Shown here: in pieces, positions 48,568 to 62,604 of the stretch
How the letters are laid out: each line of letters opens with the position of its first letter
Position numbering within the stretch: position 1 is the stretch's first letter
DNA from: Gordius sp. MW1
Taxonomy: Eukaryota; Nematomorpha; Gordioida; Gordea; Gordiidae
NCBI GenBank assembly: GCA_964036665.1
Contig: OZ038527.1
Coordinates: 12,865,835 to 12,929,834, forward strand
Direction: 5' to 3'
Length of the DNA stretch: 64,000 nucleotides
Program-made: the position numbers and the translations under genes
Notes under the pieces: model-generated
What the model saw: the letters and a program-made list of their open reading frames with translations, nothing else
Told to the model about the DNA's origin: nothing
Databases searched by the model: none

Positions 48568-51500
48568 CCTAACAAGGACATAATGCCAAGAAAATTTACT
48601 AACTTTTAAAGATTTTTTCAGCCCCCTTTCGAAAGAATATGAAAAAAAATATTTTTTTCGACCTCAAAATTTTTTCAACCATTTTGTTTGACCATATGCC
48701 CCTCATGAAAATTTTCGATATCAGAGATGAATTCCGTGAAAAAAATTTTTTTGATCACTCATCAAAAATTATTAACTTTAAATCACGATCGCATAGAGCT
48801 TGTTTCACAAAAACTAGAGACACGCTTAAAAAGCGATATTGAAATAATCTAAACGCAAAACAAAAATTTTATTTTCTCTCAATCTAAAACTTCCCCCCGT
48901 GCAAAAATTCTTAACGAGATCCTAACAAGGACATAATGCCAAGAAAATTTACTATCTTTTAAAGATTTTTTCAGCCCCCTTTCCAAAGAATATGAAAAAA
49001 AAATATTTTTTTCGACCTCAAAATTTTTTCAACCATTTTGTTTGACCATATGCCCCTCATGAAAATTTTCGATGTCAGAGGTGAATTCCGTGAAAAAATT
49101 TTTTTTTGATCATTCATCAAAAATTATTAACTTTAAATCACGATCGCATAGAGCTTGTTTCACAAAAACTAGAGACACGCTTAAAAAGCGATATTGAAAC
49201 AATCTAAACGCAACACAAAAATTTTAATTTCTCTCAATCTAAAACTTCCCCCCGTGCAAAAATTCTTATCGAGATCCTAACAAGGATATAATGCTAAGAA
49301 TATTTATTAACTTTTAAAGATTTTTTCAGCCCCCTTTCAAAAGAATATGAAAAAAAATATTTTTTTCGACCTCAAAATTTTTTCAACTTTTTTGTTTGAA
49401 CATTTACCCCTCATAAAAATTTTCTATATCAGAGGTAAATTCCGTGAAAAATTTTTTTTGATCACTCATCAAAAACTATTAACTTTAAATCACGATCGCA
49501 TAGAGCTTGTTTCATAAATACTAGAGACACGCTTAAAAAGCGATATTGAAACAATCTAAAGCAACACGAAAATTTTAATTTCTCTCAATCTAAAACTTCC
49601 CCCTGTGCAAAAATTCTTAACGAGATCCAAACAAGGACATAATGCCAAGAATATTTACTAACTTTTAAAGATTTTTTCAGCCCCCTTTCGAAAGAATATG
49701 AAAAAAAATATTTTTTTCGACCTCAAAATTTTTTCAACTTTTTTGTTATCCCTCATCAAAATTTTCGATATCAGAGGTGAATTCCGTGAAAAAAATTTTT
49801 TTAAAGACTCATCAAAAATTATTAACTTTAAACACGATCGCATAGAGCTTGTTACACAAAAACTAAAGACACGCTTAAAAAGCGATATTGAAACAATCTA
49901 AACGCAACACGAAAATTTTAATTTCTCTCAATCTAAAACTTCCCCCCGTGCAAAAATTCTTATCGAGATCCTAAGAAGGACATAATTCTATGAATATTTA
50001 CTAACTTTTAAAGATGTTTTCAGCCCCCTTTCGAAAGAATATGAAAAAAAATGTTTTTTTCGACCTCAAAATTTTTTCAACTTTTTTGTTTGACCATATA
50101 CCCCTCATGAAAATTTTCGATATCAGAGGTGAATTCCGTGAAAAATTTTTTTTTTATCTATTCATAAAAAATTATTAACTTTAAATCACGATCGCATAGA
50201 GCTTGTTTCACAAAAACTAGAGACATTCTTAAAAGGCGATATTGAAACAATCTAAAAGCAACACGAAAATTTTAATTTCTCTCAATCTAAAACTTCCCCC
50301 CGTGGAAAAATTCCTAACGAGATCCTAACAAGGACATAATGCTAAGAATATTTAGTAACTTTTTAAGATTTTTTCAGCCCCCTTTCGAAAGAATATGAAA
50401 AAAAATATTTTTTTCGACCTCAAAATTTTTTCAACTTTTTTGTTTGACCATATATCCCTCATCAAAATTTTCGATATCAGAGGTGAATTCCGTGAAAAAT
50501 TTTTTTTTTAAAGACTCATCAAAAATTATTAACTTTAAATCACGATCGCATAGAGCTTGTTACACAAAAACTAGAGACACGCTTAAAAAGCGATATTGAA
50601 ACAATCTAAACGCAACACGAAAGATTTAATTTCTCTCAATCTAAAACTTCCCCCCGTGCAAAAATTCTTATCGAGATCCTAAGAAGGACATAATTCTATG
50701 AATATTTACTAATTTTTAAAGATGTTTTCAGCCCCCTTTCGAAAGAATATGAAAAAAAATATTTTTTTCGACCTCAAAATTTTTTCAACTTTTTTGTTTG
50801 ACCATATAACCCTCATGAAAATTTTCGATATCAGAGGTGAATTCCGTGAAAAATTTTTTTTTTATCTATTCATAAAAAATTATTAACTTTAAATCACGAT
50901 CGCATAGAGCTTGTTTCACAAAAACTAGAGACAGACTTAAAAGGCGATATTGAAACAATCTAAAAGCAACACGAAAATTTTAATTTCTCTCATTCTAAAA
51001 CTTCCCCCCGTGCAAAAATTCTTATCGAGATCCTAACAAGGATTTGTTCAATAATATACCCCTCATTAATATTTTCGATATCAAAGGTGAATTCCGTGAA
51101 AAAATTTTTTTGATCATTCATCAAAAATTATTAACTTTAAATCACGATCGCATAGAGCTTGTTTCACTAAAACTAGAGACAAGCTTAAAAAGCGATATTG
51201 AAACAATCTAAACGCAACACGAAAATTTTAATTTCTCTCAATCTAAAACTTCCCCCCGTGCAAAAATTCTTATCGAGATCCTAACAAGGACATAATGCTA
51301 AGAATATTTACTAACTTTTAAAGATTTTCAGCCCCCTTTCAAAAGAATATGAAAAAAAATATTTTTTTCGACCTCAAAATTTTTTCAACCATTTTGTTTG
51401 ACCATATACCCCTCATGAAAATTTTCGATATCAGAGATGAATTAAGTGAAAAAAAATTTTTTTGATCACTCATCAAAAATTATTAACTTTAAATCACGAT

Positions 51501-54023
51501 CGCATAGAGCTTGTTTCACAAAAAGTAGAGACACGCTTAAAAAGCGATATTGAAACAATCTAAACGCAAAACGAAATTTTAATTTCTCTCAATCTAAAAC
51601 TTCCCCCCGTGCAAAAATTCTTAACGAGATCCTAACAAGGACATAATGCCAAGAAAATTTACTAACTTTTAAAGATTTTTTCAGCCCCCTTTCGAAAGAA
51701 TATGAAAAAAAATATTTTTTTCGACCTCAAAATTTTTTCAACCATTTTGTTTGACCATATGCCCCTCATGAAAATTTTCGATATCAGAGATGAATTCCGT
51801 GAAAAAAAATTTTTTTGATCACTCATCAAAAATTATTAACTTTAAATCACGATCGCATAGAGCTTGTTTCACAAAAACTAGAGACACGCTTAAAAAGCGA
51901 TATTGAAATAATCTAAACGCAAAACAAAAATTTTATTTTCTCTCAATCTAAAACTTCCCCCCGTGCAAAAATTCTTAACGAGATCATAACAAGGACATAA
52001 TGCCAAGAAATTTTACTATCTTTTAAAGATTTTTTCAGCCCCCTTTCCAAAGAATATGAAAAAAAAATATTTTTTTCGACCTCAAAATTTTTTCAACCAT
52101 TTTGTTTGACCATATGCCCCTCATGAAAATTTTCGATGTCAGAGGTGAATTCCGTGAAAAAAAATTTTTTTGATCACTCATCAAAAATTATCAACTTTAA
52201 ATCACTATCGCATAGAGCTTGTTTCACAAAAACTAGAGACACGCTTAAAAAGTGATATTGAAACAATCTAAACGCAATACGAAAATTTTTATTTCTCTCA
52301 ATCTAAAACTTCCCCCCGTGCAAAAATTCTTATCGAGATCCTAACAAGGACATAATTCTAAGAATATTTACTAACTTTTAAAGATTTTTTTAGCCCCCTT
52401 TCAAAAGAATATGAAAAAAAATATTTTTTTCGACCTCAAATTTTTTCAACTTTTTGTTTGACCATATACCCCTCATGAATATTTTCGCTATCAGAGGTGA
52501 ATTCCGTGAAAAATTTTTTTTTGATCATTCATCAAAAATTATTAACTTTAAATCACGATCGCATAGAGCTTGTTTCACAAAAAGTAGAGACACGCTTAAA
52601 AAGCGATATTGAAACAATCTTACCCAAAACGAAAATTTTAATTTCTCTCAATCTAAAACTTCCCCCCGTGCAAAAATTCTTAACGAGATCCTAACAAGGA
52701 CATAATGCCAAGAAAATTTACTATCTTTTAAAGATTTTTTCAGCCCCCTTTCGAAAGAATATGAAAAAAAATATTTTTTTCGACCTCAAAATTTTTTCAA
52801 CCATTTTGTTTGACCATATGCCCCTCATGAAAATTTTCGATATCAGAGATGAATTCCGTGAAAAAAAATTTTTTTGATCACTCATCAAAAATTATTAACT
52901 TTAAATCACGATCGCATAGAGCTTGTTTCACAAAAACTAGAGACACGCTTAAAAAGCGATATTGAAATAATCTAAACGCAAAACAAAAATTTTATTTTCT
53001 CTCAATCTAAAACTTCCCCCCGTGCAAAAATTCTTAACGAGATCCTAACAAGGACATAATGCCAAGAAATTTTACTATCTTTTAAAGATTTTTTCAGCCC
53101 CCTTTCCAAAGAATATGAAAAAAAAATATTTTTTTCGACCTCAAAATTTTTTCAACCATTTTGTTTGACCATATGCCCCTCATCAAAATTTTCGATATCA
53201 GAGGTGAATTCCGTGAAAAAAAATTTTTTTAAAGACTCATCAAAAATTATTAACTTTAAATCACGATCGCATAGAGCTTGTTACACAAAAACTAGAGACA
53301 CGCTTAAAAAGCGATATTGAAACAATCTAAACGCAACACGAAAGATTTAATTTCTCTCAATCTAATACTTCCCCCCGTGCAAAAATTCTTACCAAGATCC
53401 TAAGAAGGACATAATTCTATGAATATTTACTAACTTTTAAAGATGTTTTCAGCCCCCTTTCGAAAGAATATGAAAAAAAATATTTTTTTCGACCTCAAAA
53501 TTTTTTCAACTTTTTTGTTTGACCATATACCCCTCATGAAAATTTTCGATATCAGAGGTGAATTCCGTGAAAAAATTTTTTTTTATCTATTCATAAAAAA
53601 TTATTAATTTAAATCATGATCGCATAGAGCTTGTTTCACAAAAACTAGAGACAGACTTAAAAGGCGATATTGAAACAATCTAAAAGCAACAACGAAAATT
53701 TTAATTTCTCTCATTCTAAAACTTCCCCCCGTGCAAAAATTCTTATCGAGATCCTAACAAGGACATAATTCTATGAATATTTACTAACTTTTAAAGATTT
53801 TTTCAGCTCCCTTTCGAAAGAATATGATAAAAAATATTTTTTTCGACCTCAAAATTTTTTCAACTTTTTTGTTCAATAATATACCCCTCATTAATATTTT
53901 CGATATCAGAGGTGAATTCCGTGAAAAAATTTTTTTGATCATTCATCAAAAATTATTAACTTTAAATCACGATCGCATAGAGCTTGTTTCACTAAAACTA
54001 GAGACAAGCTTAAAAAGCGATAT
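48568..54023. repeat. Satellite family B, mosaic section
   Basis: Built from blocks seen elsewhere. 49.1-51.1 kb resembles 55.3-56.6 kb (marker TTTTGTTATCCCTCATC at 49741 and 55981). 51.3-52.7 kb repeats 39.8-41.1 kb at an offset of 11527 (shared AAAACGAAATTTTAATTTC). 53.2-54.0 kb repeats parts of the 2114-bp unit. A fused monomer with AAGGATTTGTTCAATAAT occurs at 51039. Confidence 0.88.
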
Positions 54024-57000
54024 TGAAACAATCTAAACGCAACACGAAAATTTTAATTTCTCTCAATCTAAAACTTCCCCCCGTGCAAAAATTCTTATCG
54101 AGATCCTAACAAGGACATAATGCTAAGAATATTTACTAACTTTTAAAGATTTTCAGCCCCCTTTCAAAAGAATATGAAAAAAAATATTTTTTTCGACCTC
54201 AAAATTTTTTCAACCATTTTGTTTGACTATATACCCCTCATGAAAATTTTCGATATCAGAGATGAATTCCGTGAAAAAAATTTTTTTTGATCACTCATCA
54301 AAAATTATTAACTTTAAATCACGATCGCATAGAGCTTGTTTCACAAAAAGTAGAGACACGCTTAAAAAGCGATATTGAAACAATCTAAACGCAAAACGAA
54401 AATTTTAATTTCTCTCAATCTAAAACTTCCCCCCGTGCAAAAATTCTTAACGAGATCCTAACAAGGACATAATGCCAAGAAAATTTACTAACTTTTAAAG
54501 ATTTTTTCAGCCCCCTTTCGAAAGAATATGAAAAAAAATATTTTTTTCGACCTCAAAATTTTTTCAACCATTTTGTTTGACCATATGCCCCTCATGAAAA
54601 TTTTCGATATCAGAGATGAATTCCGTGAAAAAAATTTTTTTGATCACTCATCAAAAATTATTAACTTTAAATCACGATCGCATAGAGCTTGTTTCACAAA
54701 AACTAGAGACACGCTTAAAAAGCGATATTGAAATAATCTAAACGCAAAACAAAAATTTTATTTTCTCTCAATCTAAAACTTCCCCCCGTGCAAAAATTCT
54801 TAACGAGATCCTAACAAGGACATAATGCCAAGAAAATTTACTATCTTTTAAAGATTTTTTCAGCCCCCTTCCAAAGAATATGAAAAAAAAATATTTTTTT
54901 CGACCTCAAAATTTTTTCAACCATTTTGTTTGACCATATGCCCCTCATGAAAATTTTCGATGTCAGAGGTGAATTCCGTGAAAAAATTTTTTTTTGATCA
55001 CTCATTAAAAATTATCAACTTTAAATCACGATCGCATAGAGCTTGTTTCACAAAAACTAGAGACACGCTTAAAAAGTGATATTGAAACAATCTAAACGCA
55101 ATACGAAAATTTTTATTTCTCTCAATCTAAAACTTCCCCCCGTGCAAAAATTCTTATCGAGATCCTAACAAGGACATAATTCTAAGAATATTTACTAACT
55201 TTTAAAGATTTTTTCAGCCCCCTTTCAAAAGAATATGAAAAAAAATATTTTTTTCGACCTCAAATTTTTTCAACTTTTTGTTTGACCATATACCCCTCAT
55301 GAATATTTCCGCTATCAGAGGTGAATTCCGTGAAAAAATTTTTTTTGATCATTCATCAAAAATTATTAACTTTAAATCACGATCGCATAGAGCTTGTTTC
55401 ACAAAAACTAGAGACACGCTTAAAAAGCGATATTGAAACAATCTAAACGCAACACAAAAATTTTAATTTCTCTCAATCTAAAACTTCCCCCCGTGCAAAA
55501 ATTCTTATCGAGATCCTAACAAGGATATAATGCTAAGAATATTTATTAACTTTTAAAGATTTTTTCAGCCCCCTTTCAAAAGAATATGAAAAAAAATATT
55601 TTTTTCGACCTCAAAATTTTTTCAACTTTTTTGTTTGAACATATACCCCTCATAAAAATTTTCTATATCAGAGGTAAATTCCGTGAAAAATTTTTTTTGA
55701 TCACTCATCAAAAACTATTAACTTTAAATCACGATCGCATAGAGCTTGTTTCATAAATACTAGAGACACGCTTAAAAAGCGATATTGAAACAATCTAAAG
55801 CAACACGAAAATTTTAATTTCTCTCAATCTAAAACTTCCCCCTGTGCAAAAATTCTTAACGAGATCCAAACAAGGACATAATGCCAAGAATATTTACTAA
55901 CTTTTAAAGATTTTTTCAGCCCCCTTCCGAAAGAATATGAAAAAAAATATTTTTTTCGACCTCAAAATTTTTTCAACTTTTTTGTTATCCCTCATCAAAA
56001 TTTTCGATATCAGAGGTGAATTCCGTGAAAAAATTTTTTTTAAAGCCTCATCAAAAATTATTAACTTTAAACACGATCGCATAGAGCTTGTTACACAAAA
56101 ACTAAAGACACGCTTAAAAAGCGATATTGAAACAATCTAAACGCAACACGAAAATTTTAATTTCTCTCAATCTAAAACTTCCCCCCGTGCAAAAATTCTT
56201 ATCGAGATCCTAAGAAGGACATAATTCTATGAATATTTACTAATTTTTAAAGATGTTTTCAGCCCCCTTTCGAAAGAATATGAAAAAAAATATTTTTTTC
56301 GACCTCAAAATTTTTTCAACTTTTTTGTTTGACCATATAACCCTCATGAAAATTTTCGATATCAGAGGTGAATTCCGTGAAAAATTTTTTTTTTATCTAT
56401 TCATAAAAAATTATTAACTTTAAATCACGATCGCATAGAGCTTGTTTCACAAAAACTAGAGACAGACTTAAAAGGCGATATTGAAACAATCTAAAAGCAA
56501 CACGAAAATTTTAATTTCTCTCATTCTAAAACTTCCCCCCGTGCAAAAATTCTTATCGAGATCCTAACAAGGATTTGTTCAATAATATACCCCTCAATAA
56601 TATTTTCGATATCAAAGGTGAATTCCGTGAAAAAATTTTTTTGATCATTCATCAAAAATTATTAACTTTAAATCACGATCGCATAGAGCTTGTTTCACTA
56701 AAACTAGAGACAAGCTTAAAAAGCGATATTGAAACAATCTAAACGCAACACGAAAATTTTAATTTCTCTCAATCTAAAACTTCCCCCCGTGCAAAAATTC
56801 TTATCGAGATCCTAACAAGGACATAATGCTAAGAATATTTACTAACTTTTAAAGATTTTCAGCCCCCTTTCAAAAGAATATGAAAAAAAATATTTTTTTC
56901 GACCTCAAAATTTTTTCAACCATTTTGTTTGACTATATACCCCTCATGAAAATTTTCGATATCAGAGATGAATTCCGTGAAATAAATTTTTTTTGATCAC

Positions 57001-57779
57001 TCATCAAAAATTATTAACTTTAAATCACGATCGCATAGAGCTTGTTTCACAAAAAGTAGAGACACGCTTAAAAAGCGATATTGAAACAATCTAAGCGCAA
57101 AACGAAAATTTTAATTTCTCTCAATCTAAAACTTCCCCCCGTGCAAAAATTCTTAACGAGATCCTAACAAGGACATAATGCCAAGAAAATTTACTAAAGA
57201 TTTTTTCAGCCCCCTTTCGAAAGAATATGAAAAAAAATATTTTTTTCGACCTCAAAATTTTTTCAACATTTTGTTTGACCATATGCCCCTCATGAAAATT
57301 TTCGATCAGAGATGAATTCCGTGAAAAAAATTTTTTTTGAAAACTCATCAAAAATTATTAACTTTAAATCACGATCGCATATGCTTGTTTCACAAAAACT
57401 AGAGACACGCTTAAAAAGCGATATTGAAATAATCTAAACGCAAAACAAAAATTTTATTTTCTCTCAATCTAAAACTTCCCCCCGTGCAAAAATTCTTAAC
57501 GAGATCCTAACAAGGACATAATGCCAAGAAAATTTACTATCTTTTAAAGATTTTTTCAGCCCCCTTTCCAAAGAATATGAAAAAAAAATATTTTTTTCGA
57601 CCTCAAAATTTTTTCAACCATTTTGTTTGACCATATGCCCCTCATGAAAATTTTCGATGTCAGAGGTGAATTCCGTGAAAAAAATTTTTTTTGATCACTC
57701 ATCAAAAATTATCAACTTTAAATCACGATCGCATAGAGCTTGTTTCACAAAAACTAGAGACAGACTTAAAAGGCGATAT
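54024..57779. repeat. Family B large higher-order repeat, copy 1 (3756 bp)
   Basis: Markers recur at +3756: CCCTTCCAAAGAATATG near 54867, TTTTGTTATCCCTCATC near 55981, GGATTTGTTCAATAAT near 56571, GTGAAATAAATTT near 56978 and CGCATATGCTTG near 57377. It ends with a chimeric monomer (GATGTCAGAGG upstream, ACAGACTTAAAAGGCG downstream). Confidence 0.88.
55257..55600. other. Unoccupied relative of the hAT insertion site
   Basis: This monomer has the left flank of hAT copy 2 (CTCAAATTTTTTCAAC, CTTTTTGTTTGACC), a single CCCCTCAT at 55293-55300 and the right flank found beyond both hAT copies (GAATATT, GCTATCAGAGG, CAACACAAAAATT, AAGGATATAATGC). The differences I saw are one substitution (TTTCCGC for TTTTCGC) and A/T-run length. 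It represents the pre-insertion state of the target. Confidence 0.8.
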
Positions 57780-60700
57780 TGAAACAATCTAAACGCAACA
57801 CGAAAATTTTAATTTCTCTCAATCTAAAACTTCCCCCCGTGCAAAAATTCTTATCGAGATCCTAACAAGGACATAATGCTAAGAATATTTACTAACTTTT
57901 AAAGATTTTCAGCCCCCTTTCAAAAGAATATGAAAAAAAATATTTTTTTCGACCTCAAAATTTTTTCAACCATTTTGTTTGACTATATACCCCTCATGAA
58001 AATTTTCGATATCAGAGATGAATTCCGTGAAAAAAATTTTTTTTGATCACTCATCAAAAATTATTAACTTTAAATCACGATCGCATAGAGCTTGTTTCAC
58101 AAAAAGTAGAGACACGCTTAAAAAGCGATATTGAAACAATCTAAACGCAAAACGAAAATTTTAATTTCTCTCAATCTAAAACTTCCCCCCGTGCAAAAAT
58201 TCTTAACGAGATCCTAACAAGGACATAATGCCAAGAAAATTTACTAACTTTTAAAGATTTTTTCAGCCCCCTTTCGAAAGAATATGAAAAAAAATATTTT
58301 TTTCGACCTCAAAATTTTTTCAACCATTTTGTTTGACCATATGCCCCTCATGAAAATTTTCGATATCAGAGATGAATTCCGTGAAAAAAATTTTTTTGAT
58401 CACTCATCAAAAATTATTAACTTTAAATCACGATCGCATAGAGCTTGTTTCACAAAAACTAGAGACACGCTTAAAAAGCGATATTGAAATAATCTAAACG
58501 CAAAACAAAAATTTTATTTTCTCTCAATCTAAAACTTCCCCCCGTGCAAAAATTCTTAACGAGATCCTAACAAGGACATAATGCCAAGAAAATTTACTAT
58601 CTTTTAAAGATTTTTTCAGCCCCCTTCCAAAGAATATGAAAAAAAAATATTTTTTTCGACCTCAAAATTTTTTCAACCATTTTGTTTGACCATATGCCCC
58701 TCATGAAAATTTTCGATGTCAGAGGTGAATTCCGTGAAAAAATTTTTTTTTGATCACTCATCAAAAATTATCAACTTTAAATCACGATCGCATAGAGCTT
58801 GTTTCACAAAAACTAGAGACACGCTTAAAAAGTGATATTGAAACAATCTAAACGCAATACGAAAATTTTTATTTCTCTCAATCTAAAACTTCCCCCCGTG
58901 CAAAAATTCTTATCGAGATCCTAACAAGGACATAATTCTAAGAATATTTACTAACTTTTAAAGATTTTTTCAGCCCCCTTTCAAAAGAATATGAAAAAAA
59001 ATATTTTTTTCGACCTCAAATTTTTTCAACTTTTTGTTTGACCATATACCCTTCATGAATATTTCCGCTATCAGAGGTGAATTCCGTGAAAAAATTTTTT
59101 TTGATCATTCATCAAAAATTATTAACTTTAAATCACGATCGCATAGAGCTTGTTTCACAAAAACTAGAGACACGCTTAAAAAGCGATATTGAAACAATCT
59201 AAACGCAACACAAAAATTTTAATTTCTCTCAATCTAAAACTTCCCCCCGTGCAAAAATTCTTATCGAGATCCTAACAAGGATATAATGCTAAGAATATTT
59301 ATTAACTTTTAAAGATTTTTTCAGCCCCCTTTCAAAAGAATATGAAAAAAAATATTTTTTTCGACCTCAAAATTTTTTCAACTTTTTTGTTTGAACATAT
59401 ACCCCTCATAAAAATTTTCTATATCAGAGGTAAATTCCGTGAAAAATTTTTTTTGATCACTCATCAAAAACTATTAACTTTAAATCACGATCGCATAGAG
59501 CTTGTTTCATAAATACTAGAGACACGCTTAAAAAGCGATATTGAAACAATCTAAAGCAACACGAAAATTTTAATTTCTCTCAATCTAAAACTTCCCCCTG
59601 TGCAAAAATTCTTAACGAGATCCAAACAAGGACATAATGCCAAGAATATTTACTAACTTTTAAAGATTTTTTCAGCCCCCTTTCGAAAGAATATGAAAAA
59701 AAATATTTTTTTCGACCTCAAAATTTTTTCAACTTTTTTGTTATCCCTCATCAAAATTTTCGATATCAGAGGTGAATTCCGTGAAAAAAATTTTTTTAAA
59801 GCCTCATCAAAAATTATTAACTTTAAACACGATCGCATAGAGCTTGTTACACAAAAACTAAAGACACGCTTAAAAAGCGATATTGAAACAATCTAAACGC
59901 AACACGAAAATTTTAATTTCTCTCAATCTAAAACTTCCCCCCGTGCAAAAATTCTTATCGAGATCCTAAGAAGGACATAATTCTATGAATATTTACTAAT
60001 TTTTAAAGATGTTTTCAGCCCCCTTTCGAAAGAATATGAAAAAAAATATTTTTTTCGACCTCAAAATTTTTTCAACTTTTTTGTTTGACCATATAACCCT
60101 CATGAAAATTTTCGATATCAGAGGTGAATTCCGTGAAAAAATTTTTTTTTATCTATTCATAAAAAATTATTAACTTTAAATCACGATCGCATAGAGCTTG
60201 TTTCACAAAAACTAGAGACAGACTTAAAAGGCGATATTGAAACAATCTAAAAGCAACACGAAAATTTAAATTTCTCTCATTCTAAAACTTCCCCCCGTGC
60301 AAAAATTCTTATCGAGATCCTAACAAGGATTTGTTCAATAATATACCCCTCAATAATATTTTCGATATCAAAGGTGAATTCCGTGAAAAATTTTTTTTGA
60401 TCATTCATCAAAAATTATTAACTTTAAATCACGATCGCATAGAGCTTGTTTCACTAAAACTAGAGACAAGCTTAAAAAGCGATATTGAAACAATCTAAAC
60501 GCAACACGAAAATTTTAATTTCTCTCAATCTAAAACTTCCCCCCGTGCAAAAATTCTTATCGAGATCCTAACAAGGACATAATGCTAAGAATATTTACTA
60601 ACTTTTAAAGATTTTCAGCCCCCTTTCAAAAGAATATGAAAAAAAATATTTTTTTCGACCTCAAAATTTTTTCAACCATTTTGTTTGACTATATACCCCT

Positions 60701-62604
60701 CATGAAAATTTTCGATATCAGAGATGAATTCCGTGAAATAAATTTTTTTTGATCACTCATCAAAAATTATTAACTTTAAATCACGATCGCATAGAGCTTG
60801 TTTCACAAAAAGTAGAGACACGCTTAAAAAGCGATATTGAAACAATCTAAACGCAAAACGAAAATTTTAATTTCTCTCAATCTAAAACTTCCCCCCGTGC
60901 AAAAATTCTTAACGAGATCCTAACAAGGACATAATGCCAAGAAAATTTACTAACTTTTAAAGATTTTTTCAGCCCCCTTTCGAAAGAATATGAAAAAAAA
61001 TATTTTTTTCGACCTCAAAATTTTTTCAACATTTTGTTTGACCATATGCCCCTCATGAAAATTTTCGATATCAGAGATGAATTCCGTGAAAAAAAATTTT
61101 TTTGAAAACTCATCAAAAATTATTAACTTTAAATCACGATCGCATATGCTTGTTTCACAAAAACTAGAGACACGCTTAAAAAGCGATATTGAAATAATCT
61201 AAACGCAAAACAAAAATTTTATTTTCTCTCAATCTAAAACTTCCCCCCGTGCCAAAATTCTTAACGAGATCCTAACAAGGACATAATGCCAAGAAAATTT
61301 ACTATCTTTTAAAGATTTTTTCAGCCCCCTTTCCAAAGAATATGAAAAAAAAATATTTTTTTCGACCTCAAAATTTTTTCAACCATTTTGTTTGACCATA
61401 TGCCCCTCATGAAAATTTTCGATGTCAGAGGTGAATTCCGTGAAAAAAATTTTTTTTGATCACTCATCAAAAATTATCAACTTTAAATCACGATCGCATA
61501 GAGCTTGTTTCACAAAAACTAGAGACACGCTTAAAAAGTGATATTGAAACAATCTAAACGCAATACGAAAATTTTTATTTCTCTCAATCTAAAACTTCCC
61601 CCCGTGCAAAAATTCTTATCGAGATCCTAACAAGGACATAATTCTAAGAATATTTACTAACTTTTAAAGATTTTTTCAGCCCCCTTTCAAAAGAATATGA
61701 AAAAAAATATTTTTTTCGACCTCAAATTTTTTCAACTTTTTGTTTGACCATATACCCCTCATGAATATTTCCGCTATCAGAGGTGAATTCCGTGAAAAAT
61801 TTTTTTTTGATCATTCATCAAAAATTATTAACTTTAAATCACGATCGCATAGAGCTTGTTTCACAAAAAGTAGAGACACGCTTAAAAAGCGATATTGAAA
61901 CAATCTTACCCAAAACGAAAATTTTAATTTCTCTCAATCTAAAACTTCCCCCCGTGCAAAAATTCTTAACGAGATCCTAACAAGGACATAATGCCAAGAA
62001 AATTTACTATCTTTTAGAGATTTTTTCAGCCCCCTTTCGAAAGAATATGAAAAAAAAATATTTTTTTCGACCTCAAAATTTTTTCAACCATTTTGTTTGA
62101 CCATATGCCCCTTATGAAAATTTTCGATATCAGAGATGAATTCCGTGAAAAAAAAATTTTTTTGATCACTCATCAAAAATTATTAACTTTAAATTACGAT
62201 CGCATAGAGCTTGTTTCACAAAAACTAGAGACACGCTTAAAAAGCGATATTGAAACAATCTAAACGCAAAACGAAAATTTTAATTTCTCTCAATCTAAAA
62301 CTTCCCCCCGTGCAAAAATTCTTAACGAGATTCTAACAAGGACATAATGCCAAGAAAATTTACTAACTTTTAAAGATTTTTTCAGCCCCCTTTCGAAAGA
62401 ATATGAAAAAAAATATTTTTTTCGACCTCAAAATTTTTTCAACTTTTTTGTTTGACCATATAACCCTCATGAAAATTTTCGATATCAGAGGTGAATTCCG
62501 TGAAAAATTTTTTTTTTATCTATTCATAAAAAATTATTAACTTTAAATCACGATCGCATAGAGCTTGTTTCACAAAAACTAGAGACAGACTTAAAAGGCG
62601 ATAT
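57780..62604. repeat. Family B large higher-order repeat, copy 2 (4825 bp)
   Basis: Follows the order of 54024-57779 at +3756 up to about 61.5 kb, then carries about three additional monomers (about 1069 bp, 61.5-62.6 kb) that match 43.5-44.6 kb at an offset of 17992. Copy 1 therefore looks like a deletion derivative. Confidence 0.85.
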
